Shown here: positions 8,658-17,058 of the stretch, piece by piece | How positions within the stretch are numbered: the stretch's first letter is position 1 | How the letters are laid out: every line of letters starts with the position of its first letter | NCBI RefSeq assembly: GCF_001042475.2 | Contig: NZ_LECW02000024.1 | Span: forward strand, 1-64,000 | DNA: 64,000 bases | From: Bacillus glycinifermentans | GTDB lineage: Bacteria > Bacillota > Bacilli > Bacillales > Bacillaceae | Direction of reading: 5' to 3' | Notes under the pieces: generated by a model | Told to the model about the DNA's origin: nothing | What the model saw: the letters and a program-made list of their open reading frames with translations, nothing else | Database searches by the model: none | Translations under genes and position numbers: made by a program

Positions 8658-10625
8658 ATGGGAAAAATATGGGGATGGATCAAGCGTCCGTCTATTTCAA
8701 AAAGGTTAATCATTTCATTTTTATGTATATTGACAATCCCTGTTTCAGCACTCGCGTTTAGCTCATACAGCACCGCCGGGCATTCGCTTGAAGGCGAAAT
8801 CATGAGGAGCGCGAACAACAGCGTTGATCAATTAAATAAAATGATCAGCCAAAATGTCGAAAAAAAGGCGGATGCGATCGCTTATTTCAGCGAAACGATT
8901 CGCAAGAAAGCATACGGGGAAAAAGGTCAGACTTCCCTCAGAGAAAAATTTGAACAATACGCAAAACAAAACAAGGATGTCGAGGCTGTTTTTACCGGTT
9001 CAAAAGACAGCGTTTATGTCCAGTATCCCTATACAAAAATGCCGGATGATTATGATCCCGTTAAAAGGGGCTGGTATCAAGAAGCCGTTGAGATTGTAAC
9101 TGAGCCTTATCAGTCGGCCGCCACAGGCAATACCGTCATCACCATCGCCAAACAAAATGAAGATGGATCAGGAGTTGCAGCGCTCAGCTTAAACATCGAC
9201 GAGCTGATTAAAGCAACGAAGGCTGTCAAAATCGGAAAAAACGGTTTTGCATTTATTTTAAGCTCGGAAAAGACATACATCGCCCATCCGAAGATTGCTA
9301 CAGGTACTGAAGGTGAAGGCAGCTGGGTCAAAGAAGCGTACGGCAAGGAAAAAGGCAAACTGCACTATACCTCCGAAGGCAAAAACGGACAGATGGTCTT
9401 TGCAACAAACAAATTAACCGGTTGGAAAATCGCCGGTACGATCTTTACGGATGAAATTACAGATGCTTCAAAGCCGGTCCTTCATATGGCCGTCTTCATT
9501 TTAGCCGGCGCAGTGATTCTCGGAGGCATTGCCGTCTTTTTTATCATACGGGCGATCAGCAAGCCTTTGAGACAGCTTGTTTCGTCTGCAAAAAGCATCA
9601 GCAGCGGCGATCTGACGCAAACCATCGACGTCCGCTCCAAAGACGAATTCGGACAGCTCGGCACAAGCTTTAACGAGATGGCTGAATCGCTCCGTTCATT
9701 GATCGGCACCATCCAAGAATCTGTGGAAAATGTCGCTTCCTCCTCCGAACAGCTGACAGCAAGCGCCGATCAGACCAGCAAGGCGACGGAGCACATCACA
9801 CTGGCCATCGAGCAGTTCTCAAACGGAGCGGAAAACCAAAATGAAAAAGTAGAAACAAGCTCGAAGCAGCTCGGTCAAATGAACAGCAAATTGCTTGAAA
9901 TGGCGAAAGTGACGGAATCGATTACAGACTCGTCAAGCAAATCAACGAAGATTGCCGAATCTGGCGGAGAGCTCGTTCAAAAGACGGTCGGCCAAATGAA
10001 TTCAATCGATCGCTCAGTCAAACAGGCTGAAGGCGTCGTCAAAGGGCTTGAAGCCAAATCAAAAGATATTACGGCAATCTTGCGCGTCATCAACGGCATC
10101 GCCGATCAGACGAATTTGCTGGCGCTGAACGCAGCGATCGAAGCCGCGCGCGCCGGGGAATCAGGCCGCGGATTTTCCGTCGTTGCCGAAGAGGTGCGGA
10201 AGCTCGCTGCCCAATCGGCAGGCTCGGCAAAGGAGATAGAAGACTTGATTCAGGACATCGTCAAAGAAATCGACAATTCGCTGAAAATGTTCCAGTCGGT
10301 CAATGATGAGGTAATGTCAGGGCTGAAAATCACCGAAGAAACCGAGGCCAGCTTCAAACATATTTATGGCATGACAAATGAGATTGCCGGCAAGCTGCAA
10401 ACGATGAACACAGCGGTCGAGCACCTGTCAAAAGGCTCGCAGGACGTATCGGAAGCGGTCGGGGATATCGCAGAAGTCTCAAGAGAAAGCACAGCCGGCA
10501 TTCAGGACATCGCCGCATCTGCGGAGGAACAGCTGGCATCGATGGAAGAGATCAGCTCGTCTGCCGCAACGCTTGAACAAATGGCTGAGGAACTAAGGGA
10601 TTTAACGAAAAAATTCAAGCTCTAA
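8658..10625 (+). CDS. Methyl-accepting chemotaxis protein with dCache sensor
   Basis: Membrane chemoreceptor of 655 residues that passes ligand signals to CheA/CheW. The order is: N-terminal membrane helix ([20 protein letters not shown]), extracellular double-Cache domain (about 40-275, with RGWYQEAV and TAKQN-type strands), second membrane helix (about 277-300), HAMP ([20 protein letters not shown]), then a long cytoplasmic coiled coil. The signalling tip is [20 protein letters not shown]. The C-terminal coil has Glu-rich methylation-type repeats ([14 protein letters not shown]). I use the ATG at 8658, placed 9 bases after AAAGGAG; the ATG at 8652 is only 2 bases away. Related to McpA/McpB/TlpA/TlpB; ligand not predictable here. 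Confidence 0.93.
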   Translation: MGKIWGWIKRPSISKRLIISFLCILTIPVSALAFSSYSTAGHSLEGEIMRSANNSVDQLNKMISQNVEKKADAIAYFSETIRKKAYGEKGQTSLREKFEQYAKQNKDVEAVFTGSKDSVYVQYPYTKMPDDYDPVKRGWYQEAVEIVTEPYQSAATGNTVITIAKQNEDGSGVAALSLNIDELIKATKAVKIGKNGFAFILSSEKTYIAHPKIATGTEGEGSWVKEAYGKEKGKLHYTSEGKNGQMVFATNKLTGWKIAGTIFTDEITDASKPVLHMAVFILAGAVILGGIAVFFIIRAISKPLRQLVSSAKSISSGDLTQTIDVRSKDEFGQLGTSFNEMAESLRSLIGTIQESVENVASSSEQLTASADQTSKATEHITLAIEQFSNGAENQNEKVETSSKQLGQMNSKLLEMAKVTESITDSSSKSTKIAESGGELVQKTVGQMNSIDRSVKQAEGVVKGLEAKSKDITAILRVINGIADQTNLLALNAAIEAARAGESGRGFSVVAEEVRKLAAQSAGSAKEIEDLIQDIVKEIDNSLKMFQSVNDEVMSGLKITEETEASFKHIYGMTNEIAGKLQTMNTAVEHLSKGSQDVSEAVGDIAEVSRESTAGIQDIAASAEEQLASMEEISSSAATLEQMAEELRDLTKKFKL

Positions 10626-10635
10626 TCATGAAATA

Positions 10636-10669
10636 AGGCTCTCCGGGTATCCCTGAGAGCCTCTTTTTT
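10636..10669. terminator. Terminator between chemoreceptor and csaA
   Basis: AGGCTCTC and GAGAGCCT pair around an 11-base loop, followed by TTTTTT. It ends the plus-strand chemoreceptor transcript; csaA ends on the other strand at its base. Confidence 0.8.
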
Positions 10670-11001
10670 CATCCGATTCTTGTTCCGTTTGGCGCTTCTT
10701 CATCAGGCGTTAATAAGATCACATCGCCTTTTTCAGGCACGCCCCCAAGGACGAGCACCTCTGATTTAAACCCGGCAATCCGCCGCGGCGGAAAATTGAC
10801 CACTGCTACGACCTGCCTCCCCTCCAGCATATCCGGTGCATAGCGTTTCGTAATTTGCGCGCTCGACTGCTTAATGCCGATTTCTTCTCCAAAATCGACC
10901 TCAAGCTTGATCGCCGGCACCCTCGCCTCCGGAAAATGTTCCGCTTTTACAATCGTTCCGATCCGGATATCAAGCTTTAAAAAGTCTTCGATCACTGCCA
11001 T
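10669..11001 (-). CDS. csaA: CsaA, export-related chaperone with tRNA-binding fold
   Basis: Small cytosolic protein of 110 residues with the OB fold seen in tRNA-binding domains. In B. subtilis CsaA binds SecA and unfolded preproteins and is regarded as a SecB-like chaperone. The sequence begins [20 protein letters not shown] and has [16 protein letters not shown] and [19 protein letters not shown], all diagnostic of CsaA. The length is that of the family. It is a single gene, convergent with the chemoreceptor gene and sharing the terminator region. Confidence 0.93.
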   Translation of the reverse strand: MAVIEDFLKLDIRIGTIVKAEHFPEARVPAIKLEVDFGEEIGIKQSSAQITKRYAPDMLEGRQVVAVVNFPPRRIAGFKSEVLVLGGVPEKGDVILLTPDEEAPNGTRIG

Positions 11002-11223
11002 TTAGATCACCCCTTGTTTTGCCAAATATAAGAACAGAATAGCATGTATTTTGTTCGAATGAAACGTCGTATCCGGGACCGGGCCGTTCCGATCTAAAGG
11101 CTTCAGAAAGATCATCCATAATGAACCGGCCCCTTTTCCCTTTCGTGTGGACAGCCATCTTTACGGATCCAGCCTCCGATTCATAGATTATGAGAAAGAA
11201 TAATGATAATGAGGTGGATGCTG

Positions 11224-12552
11224 ATGTTCGGTTCCTATATGGTTCAAATGGTTCGCAACAACGCCCACAAATTAGACCGGCCGCTGAGAGAAAAGGTGTT
11301 AAGGCTCTATAAACCTTTTAAATGGACGCCTTGTTTTTTGCACGGCCTGTTTGAAAAAATGTTGATGAAACGAAAAAAGATGTCGGTGATTATCGAATTT
11401 GAAGGAGATTGTCATCATCGGGGCTATCAATTTGTAAACGAGATGACAGATAAGGAAAGACGAAATAGAATGAAGCACAATTTTCCGAAAATCAATTGCT
11501 GCAGCGCCGAAGTCACGCCTGCTGTCCTGAACTCTCTTCTTGCAGAGTGCGGGGACATCCACAAAATTTATTTAAACCGGAAAGTCACAGCTCTGCTTGA
11601 TGTCGCCGTCGAGTCAAGCCATGCCAAGGAAGTCGTCAGAAACAACCAGACGTTGACGGGAAAAGGCGTCACGGTGGCCGTCGTGGACACAGGAATTTAT
11701 CCGCATTCTGATCTTGAAGGAAGGATCAGGGCGTTTACCGACTTTGTCAATCAAAGAACAGAACCTTATGATGACAATGGACACGGGACCCACTGCGCCG
11801 GCGGTGTAGCAGGAAACGGACTGGCTTCTTCCGGTAAATACACAGGTCCGGCGCCCGAGGCTGAGCTGATCGGGGTAAAAGTATTGGACAAAATGGGGTC
11901 TGGATCGCTGGAAACCGTGATTCGCGGGATCGACTGGTGCATCCAATTTAATGAAGAGAATCCCGATAGACCGATTGATATCATCTCAATGTCTCTCGGT
12001 TCAGATGCGCTTCCATACGAAAACGAACAGGAAGATCCGGTCGTCAAAGCCGTAGATGCAGCGTGGGACGCGGGGATTGTCGTCTGTGTTGCAGCCGGGA
12101 ACTCCGGACCTGATGCCAAAACGATAGCAAGTCCAGCGGTCAGCGGAAAGGTCATTACCGTCGGCGCGCTTGATGACCGCGATACGGTAAACAGAGACGA
12201 TGACGATGTAGCTTCTTTTTCAAGCAGAGGACCGACGATTTACGGCAAGGTAAAACCGGATATTTTAGCGCCGGGAACCAATATCATTTCGCTTCGTTCA
12301 CCGGGGTCTTTTTTGGATAAGCTGCAAAAGTCGAGCCGCGTCGGAACGGACTATATGACGATGTCCGGAACGTCGATGGCCACCCCGATTTGCGCGGGAA
12401 TCGCCGCACTCATTCTCCAGCAAACACCCGGCGCCGCACCGGATGAAGTCAAAAAGCTTTTGATGGAAGGTGCGGATTTGTGGAAGGATAGAGACGCCAA
12501 CATCTACGGCGCAGGCTATATCAATGCCGAAAATTCAATCCCCTCCGCCTAA
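11224..12552 (+). CDS. aprX: AprX subtilisin-like serine protease
   Basis: Intracellular-type subtilase, 442 residues, with no signal peptide. The catalytic triad is complete: Asp in VAVVDTGIYPH, His in NGHGTHCAG, Ser in SGTSMATP; the oxyanion Asn is in AAGNSGPD. The N-terminal 130 residues (MFGSYMVQMVRNNAHKLD, INCCSAEVTP) match AprX specifically rather than secreted subtilisins. I start at the ATG at 11224, which has GAGGTGG 6 bases upstream; earlier ATGs lie inside or before that ribosome site. AprX is a stationary-phase protease of unclear physiological role. A GC-rich hairpin follows the gene. Confidence 0.92.
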   Translation: MFGSYMVQMVRNNAHKLDRPLREKVLRLYKPFKWTPCFLHGLFEKMLMKRKKMSVIIEFEGDCHHRGYQFVNEMTDKERRNRMKHNFPKINCCSAEVTPAVLNSLLAECGDIHKIYLNRKVTALLDVAVESSHAKEVVRNNQTLTGKGVTVAVVDTGIYPHSDLEGRIRAFTDFVNQRTEPYDDNGHGTHCAGGVAGNGLASSGKYTGPAPEAELIGVKVLDKMGSGSLETVIRGIDWCIQFNEENPDRPIDIISMSLGSDALPYENEQEDPVVKAVDAAWDAGIVVCVAAGNSGPDAKTIASPAVSGKVITVGALDDRDTVNRDDDDVASFSSRGPTIYGKVKPDILAPGTNIISLRSPGSFLDKLQKSSRVGTDYMTMSGTSMATPICAGIAALILQQTPGAAPDEVKKLLMEGADLWKDRDANIYGAGYINAENSIPSA

Positions 12553-12562
12553 AAATGAATCA

Positions 12563-12594
12563 TTCGCCCGTTTTGGGTTTTGAAAACGGGCGAA
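12563..12594. terminator. Hairpin after aprX
   Basis: TTCGCCCGTTTT pairs with AAAACGGGCGAA around a short loop. There is no immediate T run on either side, so termination is plausible but weaker than usual. Confidence 0.45.
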
Positions 12595-12610
12595 CGCTAC
12601 ATAACACCGG

Positions 12611-13021
12611 CTATGGCGTCCCTTGCTTTTCCTTCCTTATCAGGATGAGCGGGATCATGAGATACATCGCATAGGCACATACCAGCCAAATCGCGAAGGC
12701 AATCACCTGGCCTTGTGACAGCTTTGGGAAGATCAGCGAATGGTTCCACAATGAAAACGTGTCAATGAACAATCCGGCCGCCGAACCCCAAATCCCGAGC
12801 TTGACCGCCGCATAGCGTGATCTGTCAAGCTTTTGATACAAAGACAAGACCGCGTATAGAATGACAAACGTTCCCGCTTCAAGAAGCAGAAAATTGACGA
12901 AAAAATGTTGTTCGCCGGGGTCTGCGAGAACCAGCTCCCCAAACAGTACAAAAAACATCGTCGCCCCCAGCCAGACGAGGAACGAAAAAAGAAGCGCGAG
13001 GCCTATTCTTTCCGTAAACAT
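12611..13021 (-). CDS. Four-helix membrane protein, DUF5367-like
   Basis: Predicted integral membrane protein of 136 residues with four hydrophobic segments (about 5-30, 42-62, 75-92, 105-128). Recognisable blocks are LVWLGATMFFVLFG, LYQKLDRSRYAA, GLFIDTFSLWNH and WLVCAYAMYLMIPL, which I associate with DUF5367 proteins of Bacillus; no function is known. AGGAGGGG lies 4 bases before the ATG. It begins 10 bases after the TetR regulator gene, so the two form an operon behind the TetR promoter and operator. The regulator probably controls this protein. Confidence 0.6.
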   Translation of the reverse strand: MFTERIGLALLFSFLVWLGATMFFVLFGELVLADPGEQHFFVNFLLLEAGTFVILYAVLSLYQKLDRSRYAAVKLGIWGSAAGLFIDTFSLWNHSLIFPKLSQGQVIAFAIWLVCAYAMYLMIPLILIRKEKQGTP

Positions 13022-13031
13022 ACGTCCCCTC

Positions 13032-13631
13032 CTATTCCCTTCTATCAGGTTGGCCGGCTTTTTCGGTCAAATGCTGTAAAACAAGCTCCAGATCCCCATA
13101 TATTTCTTCAGATGAAAAGCCGGAAGAAATCACTGACTGCAGCGCAAGACCGTCAATCAATGCGTTTAAAAGAATCCCCCATGTCTTGAAGGAAACCCCT
13201 TCTACCGGGGAACGCTTCCATATCTCGGAAAGCTGTTTTGTCAGAAACGTATTTTCATCGTCTGTCAGTTTGCTTATTTGGCTGTTCACCTTTTCATTGC
13301 GAAACCCGGAAACGACCAGCTCCAAAAATAGCCGATGATAATACGAGTCCTGCCCCGTTCTTGACTTGGCAGAAAGCAGACCTTCCTTGACCTTTTCCGC
13401 CGCCGGCTTCCGCCCTGTTTTTAACTGTTCCCACGACGTATAGCACACGTCCTGCACCACCTCGAATACAAGCTGCTCTTTCGTGCGGAAGTGATAATAG
13501 ACGGTTCCCTGCGTCACCTTCGCTTTTTCGGCGACCGCTTTGAGCGTCAAATGTTCCAGCCCTTCATCCGTAATACACCTTTTGGCAGCTTCAATCAGCA
13601 TTTTTTTTGATGTGACATTAGGTCTTGCCAT
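13032..13631 (-). CDS. TetR family transcriptional repressor
   Basis: TetR regulator of 199 residues. The N-terminal helix-turn-helix spans about residues 10-55 with AAKRCITDEGLEHLTLKAVA, followed by the TetR-typical VTQGTVYYHFRTKEQL. The remaining helices form the ligand and dimer domain. It heads an operon with the DUF5367-like membrane protein. A perfect 8-base inverted repeat at 13644-13663 lies between the promoter region and the ribosome site, so autorepression is likely. The inducing ligand cannot be predicted. Confidence 0.88.
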   Translation of the reverse strand: MARPNVTSKKMLIEAAKRCITDEGLEHLTLKAVAEKAKVTQGTVYYHFRTKEQLVFEVVQDVCYTSWEQLKTGRKPAAEKVKEGLLSAKSRTGQDSYYHRLFLELVVSGFRNEKVNSQISKLTDDENTFLTKQLSEIWKRSPVEGVSFKTWGILLNALIDGLALQSVISSGFSSEEIYGDLELVLQHLTEKAGQPDRRE

Positions 13632-13643
13632 ATCCTCACCTTC

Positions 13644-13663
13644 TTAGTTATTCAGATAACTAA
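13644..13663. promoter_or_regulatory. Operator candidate for the TetR gene
   Basis: TTAGTTAT, 4 bases, ATAACTAA: a perfect palindrome directly upstream of the TetR ribosome site, of the size and placement of a TetR autorepression site. Confidence 0.6.
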
Positions 13664-13763
13664 CTTTTATAAGAAAAATATAATATGGAAGAAATCGTTG
13701 TCAATTTAAATTGAATATATCCCCTTTTTAGTCGACATAATATTTTTATAGTTTCCTAACATC

Positions 13764-13808
13764 ATGATCAAGCGCCCGGACTGCGGTTTCATCCGGGCGC
13801 TTGATCAT
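13764..13808. terminator. Strong hairpin after the DinB-like gene
   Basis: A 17-base inverted repeat (ATGATCAAGCGCCCGGA and complement) with an 11-base loop. It overlaps the stop region of the DinB-like gene. It has no T run, so it may act as an mRNA 3' stem rather than a classical terminator. Confidence 0.55.
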
Positions 13809-14293
13809 CAGTTTACACCTTTTGCAGGATCCCAGCTTTTCTGCTGCTTTCTTATCGTGACGATCTGCCCCAAATGATAGGTGTTATGGAGAATGAGAAG
13901 GGATAGAATTTCCGCCCAGGTGTATTTCGGATCATGTTCGGCCGGCTTAGTCAGCTTCGTTTCGTCGCAAGAGGCAATCGCTTCTATCCATTCGGAATAA
14001 ATGCGGTCCAGGTCCTTTCTGCTCTCTTCCCATCCAAGTCCGCTTTTGTTGATGAACGTATCGTCTATGGTATAGTCAAACGCCGGGACGGGAATTCCTT
14101 TAAACCGCTTTAAGTACCGTTCATTATAAAAAATTAAATGATTGGTGATTTCCATAATCGAATTTTCTGCGCCTTCGCCTTTTTGCTTTGCCTGACTCTC
14201 GGTCAGTCCTTCAGCAGCCGTTTGAAAACAAACAAACCAAGTCGTTTCGTCATAGCATGCTTTCAATTGATTCAGAAAAACGTTTTTCAGCAT
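13808..14293 (-). CDS. DinB superfamily protein
   Basis: Four-helix DinB/YfiT-like protein of 161 residues. These proteins bind a metal through three His residues and often act as thiol-dependent transferases; many are uncharacterised. Visible blocks are NSIMEITNHLIFYNERYL (first metal His), YTWAEILSLLILHNTYHLGQ (second and third His) and IRKQQKSWDP at the end. I start at 14293, where AGGAGGG is 5 bases upstream, rather than at 14386. A candidate small RNA with its own terminator lies just upstream, so this gene should have a separate promoter. Confidence 0.75.
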   Translation of the reverse strand: MLKNVFLNQLKACYDETTWFVCFQTAAEGLTESQAKQKGEGAENSIMEITNHLIFYNERYLKRFKGIPVPAFDYTIDDTFINKSGLGWEESRKDLDRIYSEWIEAIASCDETKLTKPAEHDPKYTWAEILSLLILHNTYHLGQIVTIRKQQKSWDPAKGVN

Positions 14294-14427
14294 AACAACC
14301 CTCCTGCCCATTTTCAGAGCCTTTTTCGCCTTTTCCATCTGCCTGTTGCACCAAGGCTGCTCTGTTTTTTTATTTTCTCTGTCCAAGCCCGTAATCCTTT
14401 TTTAAAAAATTGACGGTTCGGTTACGC

Positions 14428-14517
14428 AAAAAAAATCCTTGGCTTTCGCCAAGGCAGGAAGGTGGCTGGTTAAGCCATATAATACCTACGACTCTGAAAT
14501 ACTTCTTGAGTCTTAAT
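14428..14517 (-). ncRNA. Candidate small RNA with promoter and terminator
   Basis: On the minus strand a promoter-like pair (TTGTTT, 17 bases, TAGTAT; 14552 to 14524) is followed by about 90 bases ending in a textbook terminator: CCTTGGC, GAAA loop, GCCAAGG, then eight T. A 50-codon open frame starts at its 5' end but runs through the terminator, so I favour RNA. The unpaired part contains a C-rich stretch (CCAGCCACCTTCC) of the kind that pairs with ribosome sites in Bacillus regulatory RNAs. Identity not recognised. Confidence 0.4.
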
Positions 14518-14593
14518 GCCATGATACTAAACTTTCAGGAAAAAGTAAACAATTTGAAATTTTCTAAATCCATTTTCTCAGCATCTCTTTCCC

Positions 14594-15166
14594 TCATTTG
14601 GTCTGGCGGGCATCAAGTCCCGCCAAAAAAGCCCGGACCGTCATCTTCAGGCTGTCTTCAATATCGTACGGAAGCCCGAATGCGCGAATTTGCATAAGTG
14701 TTGCAAATCCATGCATAATGCTCCTCAAGCCCCTTACTGCATGAACGGCTGACACGTCATCTAATTGGTAATCCTTTAACACTGAGAGAGCCAGGTTGAC
14801 GATTCTTTCGCCGGCCTCTTCGATCCGTTTGTCTTCTCCCGCCGGCTTTAACAGCGTCGCGTCATAGAGCCCGGGGCGGTTTTTGGCGAATGCAACATAA
14901 GCTTTGGCCATATCGCAGACAGCCTCGCCTTTTTCGGCATCCCGAACCGCTGAAGCCATTTCCTCATAGAGGCTCCTCAGTCCCAAAACAGCCAGCTCTT
15001 TACGGATGCCCCCAAGCCCTTCAACATGATTATATAAAGACGGCGGACGCACATTCAGTTTTTTTGAAAGGGATGCCAATGTTACCGCGTGAATCCCTTC
15101 CTGGTCTGCCAATAATGCGGCTGCTTCCAATATTGTCTGCGTGTTCAGCCCTATTCTCGGAGACAT
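14594..15166 (-). CDS. TetR family regulator
   Basis: TetR regulator of 190 residues with N-terminal helix-turn-helix (ILEAAALLADQEGIHAVTLA, then KKLNVRPPSLYNHVEGLGGI) and a C-terminal ligand domain of the WHG type (SIMHGFATLMQIRAFGLPYD). I start at the ATG at 15166, which lies 6 bases after AGGAAAGGGTG; a GTG at 15175 is an alternative. It is the second gene of a two-gene operon, 5 bases after the metallo-hydrolase stop. Two palindromes upstream of that operon are probable binding sites, so it likely represses its own operon and the hydrolase. Confidence 0.87.
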   Translation of the reverse strand: MSPRIGLNTQTILEAAALLADQEGIHAVTLASLSKKLNVRPPSLYNHVEGLGGIRKELAVLGLRSLYEEMASAVRDAEKGEAVCDMAKAYVAFAKNRPGLYDATLLKPAGEDKRIEEAGERIVNLALSVLKDYQLDDVSAVHAVRGLRSIMHGFATLMQIRAFGLPYDIEDSLKMTVRAFLAGLDARQTK

Positions 15167-15171
15167 CTTTT

Positions 15172-15888
15172 TCACCCTTTCCTGTTTAGCGAAGCTTCAG
15201 CTTCCCCGATCGCCTTTTTCATGCCTTCCAGTGGATCTATTGCCATGTTGCCGTGGCCTGTGGCAAGCACTTTAGGCTTGATGTCTAATAATTTCTTCGC
15301 GCTTTTTAAAGCTTCTTCCTTATTCCAAGTGGCAAGTGCAGGAAAAGGAAAAGAAAGCTTCAAACGCCCCGATACCGTGATCCCGCTTCTTGTGTGGTAA
15401 GCATCGCCCGCGATTAGAACCCCGTTTTTTTCATCAAAAAAAGACAGGCTTCCCGGCGTATGCCCCGGTGTTGCAATCACAAGCAAAGAGCCGACGCGGT
15501 CACCGTCATACAAAAACTGATCAGGCTTTGTCCGGATGTTTTTCGGGATATCTCCCTTTACCGGTGTTTGTGCTTCATCTTCCAAGAGCGATTTGTCCCC
15601 TTTCAACAAGCGCGAATCGCGTTCAGAAATCAAGACCTTTACGCCGGGGATCGCTTGTTTGAGCGCATCAAGCGATCCAATATGATCGCCGTGTGCATGA
15701 GTCAGCACGATTCTTTTAATCGGTTTGCCGAGACCTTTGGCGGCCTCCATTATTCCTTTTTTGCTTACGGGAAGTCCGGCATCGATAAGCGTTAAACCGT
15801 CTTTTTCCTCAGCCAAATAGCAATTGACGGGAAATATAGAAGGAAAAAATGTCAGCTGGTAAATCGAATCATAGCGGGTCAGTCTCAA
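15172..15888 (-). CDS. Metallo-beta-lactamase fold hydrolase
   Basis: Cytosolic hydrolase of the metallo-beta-lactamase fold, 238 residues, unrelated to the secreted beta-lactamase at 6.6 kb. Metal motif THAHGDHIG (H-x-H-x-D-H), then ATPGHTPGS, the bridging Asp in IAGDAYH and a final His in ATGHGN give a full two-metal site. The TTG at 15888 is used because GAGGTGG lies 5 bases upstream; a GTG at 15897 is possible. It is the first gene of an operon with a TetR regulator and sits behind a double operator. The substrate is unknown; such pairs often handle a small toxic ester or lactone. Confidence 0.85.
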   Translation of the reverse strand: MRLTRYDSIYQLTFFPSIFPVNCYLAEEKDGLTLIDAGLPVSKKGIMEAAKGLGKPIKRIVLTHAHGDHIGSLDALKQAIPGVKVLISERDSRLLKGDKSLLEDEAQTPVKGDIPKNIRTKPDQFLYDGDRVGSLLVIATPGHTPGSLSFFDEKNGVLIAGDAYHTRSGITVSGRLKLSFPFPALATWNKEEALKSAKKLLDIKPKVLATGHGNMAIDPLEGMKKAIGEAEASLNRKG

Positions 15889-15915
15889 AAGCTCCACCTC
15901 TTTAAATAAAATAAA

Positions 15916-15961
15916 AAACTAATGATGTTAGTTTCATTATAAAACTAATGCCATTAGTTTT
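15916..15961. promoter_or_regulatory. Double palindromic operator of the hydrolase-TetR operon
   Basis: Two palindromes share the same half site: AAACTAA-N5-TTAGTTT at 15916-15934 and AAAACTAATG-C-CATTAGTTTT at 15941-15961. They lie directly ahead of the hydrolase gene, as expected for control by the TetR protein encoded in the operon. Confidence 0.65.
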
Positions 15962-15970
15962 TCAAGACAT

Positions 15971-16426
15971 TTATTTTTTAACGGCTACATATATGGTAAC
16001 CTGGGCGTTTCCTGAATCCGCGGTCCTTTCGTCGTAAACCTCGAAATCCCCGGTATACGTACGCAATCCTTTCTCTTTCCATGACCAAATCTCCTGCCAC
16101 GTTTCAAAAACGACCTCTTCAACCCTTCCCCGCCGCGAAGTGAAGACGGCATATAAGGAAGCCGGGAGAGTGATGACGTCCTGACCGTCCCGGCACTGTT
16201 CAGCAAACGTTCCGATGGAATACGAATATGTTCCGTGTTCGTCTGTTTCATACTGTGAATAAAGTGCGATGACATTAGACGTTGGCGGAATGGCGTTTTG
16301 CTTGCTGAACAATTCCCACATTGCCGCAATCTTGCCCCTCCCTGACGCTTCCTCCGCGTTGCTCGTTACTGTCGATATCCCGGTGAACCGTTTTTTGTCC
16401 AAATATTCAAAATGCGAAAAGCTCAT
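15971..16426 (-). CDS. GyrI-like effector-binding domain protein
   Basis: Stand-alone effector-binding (AraC_E_bind/GyrI-like) protein of 151 residues. The start MSFSHFEYLDKKRFTGISTV and the end FEVYDERTADSGNAQVTIYV are typical, with W and Y residues in between that line the ligand pocket in this fold. The ATG at 16426 has AAGGAG upstream and overlaps the stop of the zinc ribbon gene (ATGA), so the pair is translationally coupled. Such proteins bind small amphipathic molecules or hydrolyse them; the ligand here is unknown. Confidence 0.75.
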   Translation of the reverse strand: MSFSHFEYLDKKRFTGISTVTSNAEEASGRGKIAAMWELFSKQNAIPPTSNVIALYSQYETDEHGTYSYSIGTFAEQCRDGQDVITLPASLYAVFTSRRGRVEEVVFETWQEIWSWKEKGLRTYTGDFEVYDERTADSGNAQVTIYVAVKK

Positions 16427-16710
16427 GACCGCTTCTCCTTCCTGTTCATCAGTGTTGAATTCCAGCGCTTCAGATGCGGTAATGTGCTTTCTAATAGCGC
16501 CCTCGCTTCCTCCTCTGTTCTGCCTTCCTCTATTAAATGCGGCACGCATATCTCGATCATATCTTCAAGGGTTGCGCCCGGCTGTTCAAACTCGCCATTT
16601 TTATAGCAATACATGCAATAATCGCGGCTTTTAGCGCCATCCCTTTCCGTACCGCTCAGAGCCTCCCCTGCCATCGGCATAGAGCAGCTTTGACAAACCA
16701 AAGTTTCCAT
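16423..16710 (-). CDS. Zinc ribbon protein
   Basis: Small protein of 95 residues. Four Cys in two pairs (LVCQSCSMPM and YCMYCYKNGEFEQP) form a zinc ribbon in the first 45 residues. A helical C-terminus (MIEICVPHLIEEGRTEEEAR) follows. I start at the ATG at 16710, 7 bases after AAAGGAGG; upstream ATGs are too close to or before it. It resembles the putative zinc ribbon proteins often coupled to GyrI-like domains, as here. Function unknown. Confidence 0.75.
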   Translation of the reverse strand: METLVCQSCSMPMAGEALSGTERDGAKSRDYCMYCYKNGEFEQPGATLEDMIEICVPHLIEEGRTEEEARALLESTLPHLKRWNSTLMNRKEKRS

Positions 16711-16738
16711 GTTCATTCCTCCTTTACATAGATCATAT

Positions 16739-16792
16739 AAAATGTAACATGACAGCATTGTGTCAAGTTTTTAGAAATTGAGGTTACATTTT
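16739..16792. promoter_or_regulatory. Promoter region with widely spaced inverted repeat
   Basis: AAAATGTAAC and GTTACATTTT face each other 34 bases apart, on either side of a TTGACA -35-like box (minus strand) upstream of the zinc ribbon gene. This could be a pair of half sites for a regulator. It is a suggestion from symmetry only. Confidence 0.4.
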
Positions 16793-17058
16793 GTTCTGTT
16801 CCAGCCGCTTAATCGATCGCGGCTTTTTCCCATTCTCATTCCTTTTAAAATCTCAATTTTTTAAAAATAGTATTATTCGTAAAAACAAACGATTTCATTC
16901 CTGGCTTCCTGTTTTTAGTAATCTCCCGAATGGCTGATTTACATATTCAATATACAAATTTTATTACTTGGTTATGCAAGTGCAAGGCCACCTCCTCAGG
17001 TAATGGCAACGTTTTTCCCTTTCATTGAAAAATAATGCTTTTTGGATGATATAGAGAG

